Source: CAZXVW01 sp964644025
GTDB lineage: Bacteria; Acidobacteriota; Terriglobia; Bryobacterales; Bryobacteraceae
Direction: 5' to 3'
Length of the DNA stretch: 6,063 nt
Assembly: GCA_964644025.1 (NCBI GenBank)
Contig: CAZXVW010000235.1
Location: 1-6,063, forward strand
The notes beneath the pieces are model-generated. The model ran no database searches. It was given only the letters and a program-made list of their open reading frames with translations, and was not told the DNA's origin. Shown here one piece after another: positions 1 through 5,332 of this stretch. Numbering within the stretch: the stretch's first letter is position 1; the number at the start of each line of letters is the position of its first letter. The position numbers and the translations under genes are program-made.

Positions 1-2
1 CG

Positions 3-65
3 GCGGCGCCGCAAGGCGACGGGTTTACTGTCACGTTTGAGAATTTCGCCCTGCGCCCGGCATGA
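3..65 (+). CDS. Possible C-terminal tail of a convergent gene (partial)
   Basis: Reading the plus strand from base 3 gives 20 codons (AAPQGDGFTVTFENFALRPA) and then a TGA at 63-65. The alternating hydrophobic/polar pattern GFTVTFENFAL resembles the last beta strand of a jelly-roll or concanavalin-like sugar-binding domain, where endings such as 'F.V.FDNF.L' are common. The other two plus-strand frames here are less protein-like: one stops at once and the other is arginine-rich. If real, this gene converges on the Hdr/DsrE cluster and marks its downstream boundary. The fragment is too short to name a product, and the similarity is an impression, not a search result. Confidence 0.35.
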   Translation, partial: AAPQGDGFTVTFENFALRPA

Positions 66-187
66 TCACCGGCGGGGGGAGCGGAGCCGCCTCGCTCGCC
101 GCGAATTCCCGCCGCATCGCCTCCCCGCGCGAACAGCACCGCCGCCACGGCGCCTGTCCCGCACGGCCGCCGCCTGGAGGAGCGCCG
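66..187. other. Very GC-rich intergenic stretch between convergent genes
   Basis: This 122-bp stretch lies between the presumed plus-strand stop and the stop of the second DsrE-like gene. It is dominated by G/C runs and GCC/CGG repeats. Only short inverted arms are visible, for example GAGCG at 79-83 against CGCTC at 93-97. No stem followed by a T-tract was found on either strand, so there is no convincing intrinsic terminator. I see no gene in it. Confidence 0.5.
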
Positions 188-556
188 TCAGAACGAGATC
201 ACTTTGTCGGCTTCCGCAATCTCCTCGCTGACGCTCAGCGCCGTCGCCGGCAGGACTCCCTCGACAAGGTCGCTGGTATCCATCTTTCGTCCCTTGATGC
301 ACGGGACGCAGCACATCAGCTTCCCGCCGCTGTCGAGGAACTCGGTCAGCAGCCTCTTGAGGGGCTGCCGTTCCGGTGCGTGCACGGTCTCCGCATAGCC
401 CTTCTTGACCAGCACAGTGGCGTAGCCGAGCAGAATGATCGTGATTTTGTGGCCCATGGAGAGGCCCACCGTGGCCAGGGTGAATCCAGTGACCACGTCC
501 TCGGCCCGGTCTCCGGCAGCGGTGAAAATGTAAACAAGCTTTTGCTCTTCAGACAT
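188..556 (-). CDS. DsrE/DsrF-like family protein with CVPC motif (second paralogue)
   Basis: This 122-aa protein fits the DsrE/TusD-like alpha/beta fold. It has an N-terminal beta strand (LVYIFTAA, about residues 7-14), a helix (VVTGFTLATVGLSMGH), a second strand (ITIILLGYATVLV, about 38-50), a PLKRLLTEFLDSGGKL segment and then CCVPC (C82, C83, C86). In DsrE-family sulfur-relay proteins a cysteine near this point carries persulfide sulfur; here a CxPC pair (C83/C86) could instead work as a dithiol. The ATG at 556 is preceded by AAGGCGGG (559-566), an imperfect Shine-Dalgarno sequence. It lies 46 bp after the kinase-like gene and is the last gene of the cluster. It shares the 'GGKL..C.PCI..RK' core with the protein at 1443-1835 but is otherwise well diverged. 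The family is likely; a sulfur-carrier role is inferred. No signal peptide is seen, so it is probably cytoplasmic. Confidence 0.82.
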   Translation of the reverse strand: MSEEQKLVYIFTAAGDRAEDVVTGFTLATVGLSMGHKITIILLGYATVLVKKGYAETVHAPERQPLKRLLTEFLDSGGKLMCCVPCIKGRKMDTSDLVEGVLPATALSVSEEIAEADKVISF

Positions 557-572
557 AACCCGCCTTGCTAGG

Positions 573-603
573 GGGCTTGCCCCATCGCAAACAACGCAAG
601 CCC
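573..603 (-). promoter_or_regulatory. Stem-loop between kinase-like gene and second DsrE gene
   Basis: A perfect 8-bp inverted repeat has arms at 573-580 (GGGCTTGC) and 596-603 (GCAAGCCC), with a 15-base loop. On the transcribed strand it begins at the last base of the kinase-like stop codon and ends just upstream of the Shine-Dalgarno of the next gene. A competing smaller hairpin, GGGGC-TT-GCCCC at 572-583, shares one arm. No T-tract follows, so this is more likely an RNA-processing, stability or translation-modulating element than a classical terminator. The function is inferred. Confidence 0.4.
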
Positions 604-1424
604 TATCCTACCTGAACGTGCGCTTCAGTTTCCTTGATCAATTCCACCCCCGACAGCGCCGAGCGCACCTGGTTCTCAATCGCCTTGGCGTCGCCGGCCG
701 GCAGGCGCCCGCTCACCGTAACCTTCCCCGTGGCGGAATCGGCCGTCACCGCCAGCTCCAGGCCGTAAGTGTCGGGATTCCTCATCAGCGCGATTTCGGC
801 GATCGTGGCCAGGTGGATGTCCCGGGTGACCTTGAGCGCTTCCTCGGTGCGGTGAAAGCGCTTGTCTTCCAGGGCGGCGAGGATCATGTTGATGCCATCG
901 TCGATCGTCATCCGGCTGAGGTTCAGAACCACGTCGAAGTAAACCGGGCTTCTCACGTCCACGTCGTAGAGGAACTGCGTCCATTGTCTCCGTTCCCGGT
1001 CGATCGCTTGAATTCTGTGCACGGCATCTTCCCGGGACACGCCCAGCTCGGCCATCATCGTCTCGATCCGGTTCTCCAATGGCGCGTTCACGCGCACCCT
1101 CATTACGAAGGGCACCTCGTTCAGAAGGAAATGGGCAAGGTTGCCGTGATAGATGACCGGTCCCCGCAGCACGAAGTCGAACAGCGCCGCCTTGAAGCAC
1201 GCCAGGTAGTGCCGGCGCGCCTCGGCGTAGCTTTCCCAGAACCCCGGGGGGTGTTGCGCCACGATGTGCTTCATTTGCAGACCGGTCTCGCCGATTCCGT
1301 AACGTTCCGCAGCCTCCAGAACCTGTTCCCGTGTAATCACGGTGCTTCCCAGCCGGGAGCTGAGACCCTCCGCCAGTTTCCTGGCAGCGCTCAACGAACC
1401 CCTTGAAATTGCAATCACCGACAT
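603..1424 (-). CDS. Cytidylate kinase-like protein with C-terminal BON-like domain
   Basis: This is a 273-aa protein. Residues 1-190 resemble the cytidylate-kinase-like family (Cytidylate_kin2). The signs are an N-terminal strand and 'ISRGS' start, TREQVLEAAERYGI (31-44), VIYHGNLAHFLL (90-101, at the position of the family's 'GRGAHFIL' segment), VRVNAPLENRI (110-120) and an arginine-rich lid-like AIDRERRQW (140-148), followed by SPVYFDVVLNLSRM. Residues about 202-273 look like a BON domain, with the pattern 'LELAVTADSATGKVTVSGRL...IENQVRSAL..V'. BON domains are small modules often linked to phospholipid or ligand binding. The nucleotide-binding loop is shortened and lacks the usual GSGG(R/K) core: the sequence is SRGSLSAARK. 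Catalysis is therefore doubtful, and a regulatory or sensing role is possible. The ATG at 1424 has a strong GGGAGGA (1432-1438) seven bases upstream. The gene starts 18 bp after the DsrE-like stop, so it is probably co-transcribed. The substrate is unknown. Confidence 0.8.
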   Translation of the reverse strand: MSVIAISRGSLSAARKLAEGLSSRLGSTVITREQVLEAAERYGIGETGLQMKHIVAQHPPGFWESYAEARRHYLACFKAALFDFVLRGPVIYHGNLAHFLLNEVPFVMRVRVNAPLENRIETMMAELGVSREDAVHRIQAIDRERRQWTQFLYDVDVRSPVYFDVVLNLSRMTIDDGINMILAALEDKRFHRTEEALKVTRDIHLATIAEIALMRNPDTYGLELAVTADSATGKVTVSGRLPAGDAKAIENQVRSALSGVELIKETEAHVQVG

Positions 1425-1442
1425 GAGTTTTTCCTCCCTGCC

Positions 1443-1835
1443 TCAATAATTCAGCGTGGCTTTGGCCTCGAGAACTTCGGTCACTACCCGGGCGGCCTTG
1501 ATCGGGTGAGTCGATTCGACCAGCATGTCCTTGGTAATCTTGCGCTCCTCGATGCAAGGCGCGCATACCAGCAGCTTGCCCCCCAGGTCGATGAACGAAT
1601 CCACCAAGCTCTTCAACGGTGGCAGTCCCGCTGCGAACACATGCTCGTAGCATCCTTTCTTGGCCAGGGTAACCGCCGTGCCCTGAAGGATCACGACGAC
1701 TTCAACGTCCATAGCCAGCGCGGCATTAGCGACGACGAAAGGCAGGGACGCTCTCTCGGGGTCCTCACCGCCATGCGTGGCTATGATTACTATCTTTTCC
1801 GCGTGTTGTTGTTCTTCAAACTCCGGTCCCGGCAT
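1443..1835 (-). CDS. DsrE/DsrF-like family protein with CAPC motif (first paralogue)
   Basis: This 130-aa protein shows a DsrE-like fold pattern: strand KIVIIATHGGEDPERA (14-29), helix SLPFVVANAALAMD, strand VEVVVILQGTAVTLAKKG (44-61), helix PPLKSLVDSFIDLGGKL and then LVCAPCIEERKI, with C91 and C94 forming CAPC. A cysteine near this place carries sulfur in known DsrE/TusD relay proteins; the nearby second cysteine is a distinguishing feature. The N-terminal 'THGGEDPERA' resembles DsrE proteins that begin with a loop after the first strand. The ATG at 1835 is preceded by GGGAGAG (1841-1847) five bases upstream. It follows the HdrCB gene on the same strand after a 208-bp gap and is followed closely by the kinase-like gene. 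Family assignment is strong. A role in passing sulfur to or from the Hdr-type complex is inferred from context, by analogy with DsrE3/sHdr systems. Confidence 0.85.
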   Translation of the reverse strand: MPGPEFEEQQHAEKIVIIATHGGEDPERASLPFVVANAALAMDVEVVVILQGTAVTLAKKGCYEHVFAAGLPPLKSLVDSFIDLGGKLLVCAPCIEERKITKDMLVESTHPIKAARVVTEVLEAKATLNY

Positions 1836-2043
1836 TTAAACTCTCCCGTAAATAATGTTTCCAGCAACCCCGGCACAACGGAATCTGTCAGCCGCTGCCC
1901 GATGCCCGCGTCCTCTCGATCGCAGGTGTATCCTGCTCTCATGAATCTGAGCTGTTTGAAACCTTCCCATTGTCCGTTTCCATCTACACCGTCGTCACCG
2001 AATGCTCTGCGGTGCGCAGGTAGCGACGGCGTCGCAAGGCGCT
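1836..2043 (-). other. 208-bp intergenic region between HdrCB and first DsrE gene
   Basis: No convincing gene is seen. A minus-strand frame is open from 2047 to 1790, but it begins with TTG at the HdrCB stop, has no clear family features and runs into the DsrE gene. The stretch holds two small tandem hairpins just after the HdrCB stop and the Shine-Dalgarno of the DsrE gene. A weak promoter-like pair (TTGTGC, then CATTAT 15 bases on, just upstream of the DsrE start) is too poor to call. This gap is far larger than the others in the cluster, so an internal promoter or partial termination point is plausible here. Confidence 0.45.
2007..2035 (-). promoter_or_regulatory. Two tandem 5-bp hairpins just after HdrCB stop
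   Basis: On the transcribed strand, eight bases after the HdrCB stop, come GCGAC-GCC-GTCGC (2035-2023), a three-base spacer, and then CTGCG-CAC-CGCAG (2019-2007). Each is a perfect 5-bp GC-rich stem with a triloop. There is no T-tract after them, so an intrinsic terminator is not established. They may protect the 3' end of the hdr message or weaken read-through. Short GC stems also arise by chance in GC-rich DNA. Confidence 0.3.
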
Positions 2044-3339
2044 TCAAGCCGGAGGCGTACCTGACCCGCAGTACACCGGAGCGAGGTGCTCCGAAATATC
2101 CCGGATTTCAGGGCCATCTTTTCCCGAGGCGGATTTCAGGTTGACCAGACAAAGCGGGCACATCGTTACGACTGGACAGCCCGCGGCCGCTAGCTGCTGG
2201 ACCCGCTCTACCGCTATCTCGTGGGCCTTGCTCGGAAACAGAGATTCAATGGGCCCGCCGCAACAATGAGTGTCTTTTCCAGAAGCCTCGATTTCTTTTA
2301 TCGAATAGCCGGCTTTCTCCAGTAGCTCCCGGGGTTGGTCGATCACATCCTCGTACCGCGCATAGACGCACGAATCATGAATGACGACCTCGCCATTCGC
2401 CTTTTGGAGCACCTCCGGTGCTTGTTCGGCGACAACCTCCAGGTAGCTTTTCACCTGTACGTCAAAGTTGTCCACGACTTTCGGGTACGCAGTCCGGAGC
2501 ATATCGGTCGTATGGGGGTCCACTGTGATTACTCGCTTGACGCCTCTCTGCTTCAGGATGCCCGCGACCAGCCGGGCTTGCTTGGCGAACACTTCGTCGA
2601 GCCCCTCATCATAGGCCAACGCGCCCGCGTAGAGATCCTCCTCATACAGATACCCGAATTCCACCGAGCTGGCCTGGAGCAGGAGAGCAATGTTGCGAAT
2701 CATGTTGTCATACTTGTCTTGCTCCCTCCGGGGTGGGCGCGCCAGAAACCGGGAGACGTTGAATACTTTGTTGATCGCTCGGCCCAACCCAAAGAACTTC
2801 GTGACCCATGAGTCCTCGAACCTGGCCAGGGAGGCGGCCATGGCCTGGATTGACGGTATGAGTTGGTACATTTGGCCGGTGTAGAGGACCGTTTCGCCCC
2901 CCCGGGGAATATTCAGTCCTCTGGCCCAGCGGGTGTAAGTTTTCGCCGGCAGCGGCAGTGCACTGTGCCGCTTGGCGATGTTGTCATTCAGGATGCCAAG
3001 CGTGCTGCGAATCGCCGGCGATCCGGCTGGTGGCTGTTTCGCTTCGAAGACTTCGCGGTTGAAATACACCCTCAACGTGCGAATGTTCTCCGATATGGTC
3101 ACCTCCGCCGGACATTTGTCTTCGCACGTTTTGCAGAGAAGACAGGTGAAGACCGTATCCGTGCTCTCTATGACGTTTTCCTTCAGCCCCATCAGAGCAT
3201 ACCGGAATATAGTTCTCGGCAGCGCGCCAAGACCGATGGGACAGATGGCCGTGCAGGTGCCACAGTTGATGCAGGCATTCGCGTTAAACCTGTCGGATAG
3301 CCTCATCGATTTGGCAAGCTCTGGACTCGCTGTTAGCAT
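2044..3339 (-). CDS. HdrC-HdrB-like fusion iron-sulfur protein (CCG domain)
   Basis: A 431-aa soluble protein. The N-terminal HdrC-like part (about 15-100) holds two [4Fe-4S] motifs: C23-x2-C26-x2-C29-x3-C33-P and C66-x2-C69-x2-C72-x3-C76-P. Between them is the typical HdrC segment PRTIFRYALMGLKENVIES. From about residue 148 the protein is HdrB-like. Its second CCG half is intact: C324, CCGG at 359-362, and CPLC with C394 and C397. That is the signature that binds the noncubane or related cluster at the disulfide site in HdrB. The first CCG half keeps its shape but has lost its cysteines (Q156, YAG at 237-239, DPHT at 274-277). In Hdr complexes HdrC passes electrons from HdrA to the HdrB active site, and here both roles sit in one chain. 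The ATG at 3339 lies 3 bp after the winged-helix gene stop, with GAGGAA (3346-3351) as ribosome binding site inside that gene's end. The true electron acceptor or donor is unknown. Confidence 0.9.
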   Translation of the reverse strand: MLTASPELAKSMRLSDRFNANACINCGTCTAICPIGLGALPRTIFRYALMGLKENVIESTDTVFTCLLCKTCEDKCPAEVTISENIRTLRVYFNREVFEAKQPPAGSPAIRSTLGILNDNIAKRHSALPLPAKTYTRWARGLNIPRGGETVLYTGQMYQLIPSIQAMAASLARFEDSWVTKFFGLGRAINKVFNVSRFLARPPRREQDKYDNMIRNIALLLQASSVEFGYLYEEDLYAGALAYDEGLDEVFAKQARLVAGILKQRGVKRVITVDPHTTDMLRTAYPKVVDNFDVQVKSYLEVVAEQAPEVLQKANGEVVIHDSCVYARYEDVIDQPRELLEKAGYSIKEIEASGKDTHCCGGPIESLFPSKAHEIAVERVQQLAAAGCPVVTMCPLCLVNLKSASGKDGPEIRDISEHLAPVYCGSGTPPA

Positions 3340-3342
3340 GAT

Positions 3343-3597
3343 TTATTCCTCGACGCGGTTCTGGGGGCTGAGTTTGTACTCGTAGTATCCGTCCTTGTTG
3401 GCTTTACTCGACTGCGTGGCCCGGCCGTACCGGCACATTGCCATGACCCAGAGGGTTACGCTCTCGGTCGGTGCCCCCAGCGCGGAGGCGAGACTGGGGA
3501 TCGTTTGCGGGGCTTCGCGAAGCAAAGCAGCAATGCGGTCCTGCACGCGGAACGAGTCACGGAGGACTTCTCTGCGGTTGCGGGCGATTTCAGGCAT
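3343..3597 (-). CDS. Small winged-helix-like (MarR-like) protein inside hdr operon
   Basis: An 84-aa protein from the preferred ATG at 3597. Residues about 14-60 (FRVQDRIAALLREAPQTIPSLASALGAPTESVTLWVMAMCRYG, given by its pieces RIAALLREA, TIPSLASALGA and ESVTLWVMAM) fit a helix / helix-turn-helix / recognition-helix pattern. The final GYYEYKL resembles the beta wing of winged-helix domains. It overlaps the HdrA stop by 8 bp and is followed 3 bp later by HdrCB, so it is translated with them. It might be a transcription regulator of this cluster, or a small protein-protein adaptor that uses the winged-helix fold. It has one cysteine and no metal motif. An in-frame ATG at 3621 would add eight residues, but it lacks a good ribosome binding site and deepens the overlap. 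Confidence 0.75.
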   Translation of the reverse strand: MPEIARNRREVLRDSFRVQDRIAALLREAPQTIPSLASALGAPTESVTLWVMAMCRYGRATQSSKANKDGYYEYKLSPQNRVEE

Positions 3598-5332
3598 GAA
3601 CCACCTCTTTGGCGAGAGCATCGATCATGTCAATTACCTCACGATCGCTATAGCCGATAATGTCAATGGCGCCCTCGGGGCAGACCGGCACGCAGGCTCC
3701 GCCTCCCTTGCAGAGGGACGGCGCCACGCGCACTACTTGCCGCCCCTCGACCACGGTTTTCTCGAGCGCCTCATAAGGGCAGGCGGCCAGGCACTCGTTG
3801 CAACCGGTGCAGCGGGCGGCGTCCACAGTAGCGACAAACGGTTCGAGATCCACGTAGCCTTTGAGCAACAGGGTGGCGCTCTTGGTGACCGCCGCCAATG
3901 AAGAGGCCACACTTTCCGCGATCGTCTTCGGTCCCTGCGCCGCGCCGGCGATGAAGACACCATTGACAACGGTCTCGACCGGACGGAGCTTTGGATGGAT
4001 TTCGTTGAAGAAGCCGTCTCGGCCCAATGGCAGCTTTAAGGTGTTTACCAAGGTTTCACTGGGGCGGGGCACCATGCCGGTGACCAGGACCACAAGGTCG
4101 ACCGGGATCTCGAGATCTTCACCGCCCAGCAACTGGTCTTTAACCCGCACTCTCAGATTGCCATTGTTACTCAATACGGATGGTGGCTCCTCCTTTTCAA
4201 ATTTGACGAAGAGGGAACCTTTCGCCAGTGCTTCGTCATAAAGCAACTCATACTTACCGTAAGTCCGCATGTCACGGTAGAGGTGGTATTGGTTAATGGA
4301 AGGATCCAGATTGTTGACCAGGACCGCGGTATGCACCGCGGCAGTGCAGCAGTAGCGGCTGCAATAAGTATGCGCGTCCGGGTGATCCGCGTCCGCTTCC
4401 TGGCGGCTGCCAACACAGTAAACGTAGGCTATTGTTTTGACGCGGCGGCCGGCGATGTTCAGTGGCCCGTCGGTCTCTTGCAGGAGACGCCGGAAATCGG
4501 GCAGGGTGACTACGCCCGGCAAACCGTAACCGAATTCACCGTCCGCAGGACGGTAAGAATCAAATCCCGTCGCAACGATTATGGCGCCGACCTGCAGACT
4601 GACTGTGTCCCCTGTCGAGAGGCGCACTTTGACGCTGAAGCTTCCGACACTGCCGCTTCGCTCGATCAGTTCCGCACCTGTATACAAGCTGATCGTCTCC
4701 CGTTTTTCCAGGTCTTGCCGGAGTGTTTCGATCAGTTCGGATCCGGGACGGTTGTTGGGGAAAGTTGCGCCCAGAGTTGAGGTCCATCCACCCGGTTGTT
4801 CGGCTTTCTCGACTACGTGGACGGCTAGGCCCAGGTCGGCAAGCGCCAGCGCGGCGCGCATGCCGGCAACGCCCGCGCCGAGGACCAGGACGGCGGGAAG
4901 CGTCTCCACCCGGAGGTTTTCCAGCGATTCGCTGAGCCTCGCCTTGGCTATGCCCCCGCGCACCAGGGCCACACCCTTCGCCGTCGCCCCTTCCTTATCG
5001 TCCCGGTGGCACCAGGAGCACTGTTCGCGCAAATTCACTTGGACGTAGCGGTAGGGATTCAACCCTGCCCGCTCGGCCATCGACCGGAATGTGTACAGAT
5101 GGAGTTTCGGTGAGCAGGAAGCAATGACAATACCGTCCAGCCCCTCCTTCTCTACCGCGTCAATCATCTCTTGTTGAGCGGCGTCGGAGCAGGCGAACAT
5201 GGTTGTCTCCGCCAGGGCAACGCCGGGCTCGTGTTCCACTTGGCGGCGAACTTCTTCCACGTCAACGTAGTCAGAAATATTTCCGCCGCAGTGGCAGATG
5301 AAAACTCCAATCTTTCTGTTCTCGCCGCTCAC
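3590..5332 (-). CDS. HdrA-like FAD/iron-sulfur flavoprotein with C-terminal ferredoxin domain
   Basis: A complete 580-aa HdrA-family protein. The N-terminal domain (1-140) has IGVFICHCGGNI (C13, C15), ACSD (C48), SCSPKLH (C73) and REQCSWCH (C105, C108). The FAD/NAD-type Rossmann motif is VLGAGVAGMRAAL (150-162), with ATGFDSY at about 254-260. The HdrA-specific cluster motif is C306-VGSR...YC324-SRYCC (C328, C329). A second flavin-contact segment, GVFIAGAAQGPKTIAESVASS, lies at 458-478. The C-terminal ferredoxin-like domain has C508TGC511NEC514LAAC518P, and then C541KGGGAC547VPVC551P, where the second expected cysteine is Gly544. HdrA subunits hold FAD, which in some complexes performs electron bifurcation, and feed HdrC/HdrB. 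The start is GTG at 5332, sharing GTGA with the previous stop, with GAAGGAG (5340-5346) seven bases upstream. Being directly ahead of HdrCB, it is probably the flavin core of the complex. No hydrogenase or formate dehydrogenase partner lies within the window. Confidence 0.93.
   Translation of the reverse strand: MSGENRKIGVFICHCGGNISDYVDVEEVRRQVEHEPGVALAETTMFACSDAAQQEMIDAVEKEGLDGIVIASCSPKLHLYTFRSMAERAGLNPYRYVQVNLREQCSWCHRDDKEGATAKGVALVRGGIAKARLSESLENLRVETLPAVLVLGAGVAGMRAALALADLGLAVHVVEKAEQPGGWTSTLGATFPNNRPGSELIETLRQDLEKRETISLYTGAELIERSGSVGSFSVKVRLSTGDTVSLQVGAIIVATGFDSYRPADGEFGYGLPGVVTLPDFRRLLQETDGPLNIAGRRVKTIAYVYCVGSRQEADADHPDAHTYCSRYCCTAAVHTAVLVNNLDPSINQYHLYRDMRTYGKYELLYDEALAKGSLFVKFEKEEPPSVLSNNGNLRVRVKDQLLGGEDLEIPVDLVVLVTGMVPRPSETLVNTLKLPLGRDGFFNEIHPKLRPVETVVNGVFIAGAAQGPKTIAESVASSLAAVTKSATLLLKGYVDLEPFVATVDAARCTGCNECLAACPYEALEKTVVEGRQVVRVAPSLCKGGGACVPVCPEGAIDIIGYSDREVIDMIDALAKEVVHA
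3601..3607 (-). promoter_or_regulatory. Ribosome binding site that fixes the winged-helix gene start
   Basis: On the minus strand GAGGTGG sits three bases before the ATG at 3597-3595. Measured from its GAGG core the spacing is about six bases. It lies within the last codons of the HdrA-like gene and supports the 84-aa start over the longer reading at 3621. Confidence 0.6.

Noticed and set aside
66..187. Possible bidirectional terminator between convergent stops
   Set aside because: Only 4-5-bp stems and no T-tract on either strand.
62..571. Plus-strand open frame (169 codons) across the second DsrE gene
   Set aside because: Shadow of the minus-strand DsrE-like gene; low-complexity, Arg/His-rich translation and no ribosome binding site.
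618..1406. Long plus-strand open frame (262 codons) opposite the kinase-like gene
   Set aside because: Antisense shadow in GC-rich DNA; its translation is rich in His, Arg and Pro with no family features, while the minus strand encodes a recognisable protein with a good ribosome binding site.
1836..1890. Weak promoter-like hexamers upstream of the first DsrE gene
   Set aside because: TTGTGC and CATTAT, 15 bases apart, match consensus poorly and the spacing is short; not enough to call a promoter.
1790..2047. Minus-strand open frame of 85 codons in the gap between HdrCB and DsrE
   Set aside because: TTG start at the HdrCB stop, no recognisable domain, Arg-rich end and overlap with the DsrE start; most likely chance, although part of it (about 1840-1950) looks mildly protein-like.
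3343..3621. Longer start of the winged-helix gene at 3621
   Set aside because: The ATG at 3597 has GAGGTGG close upstream and the protein aligns with a winged-helix pattern from there; the extra eight residues would only deepen the overlap with HdrA.
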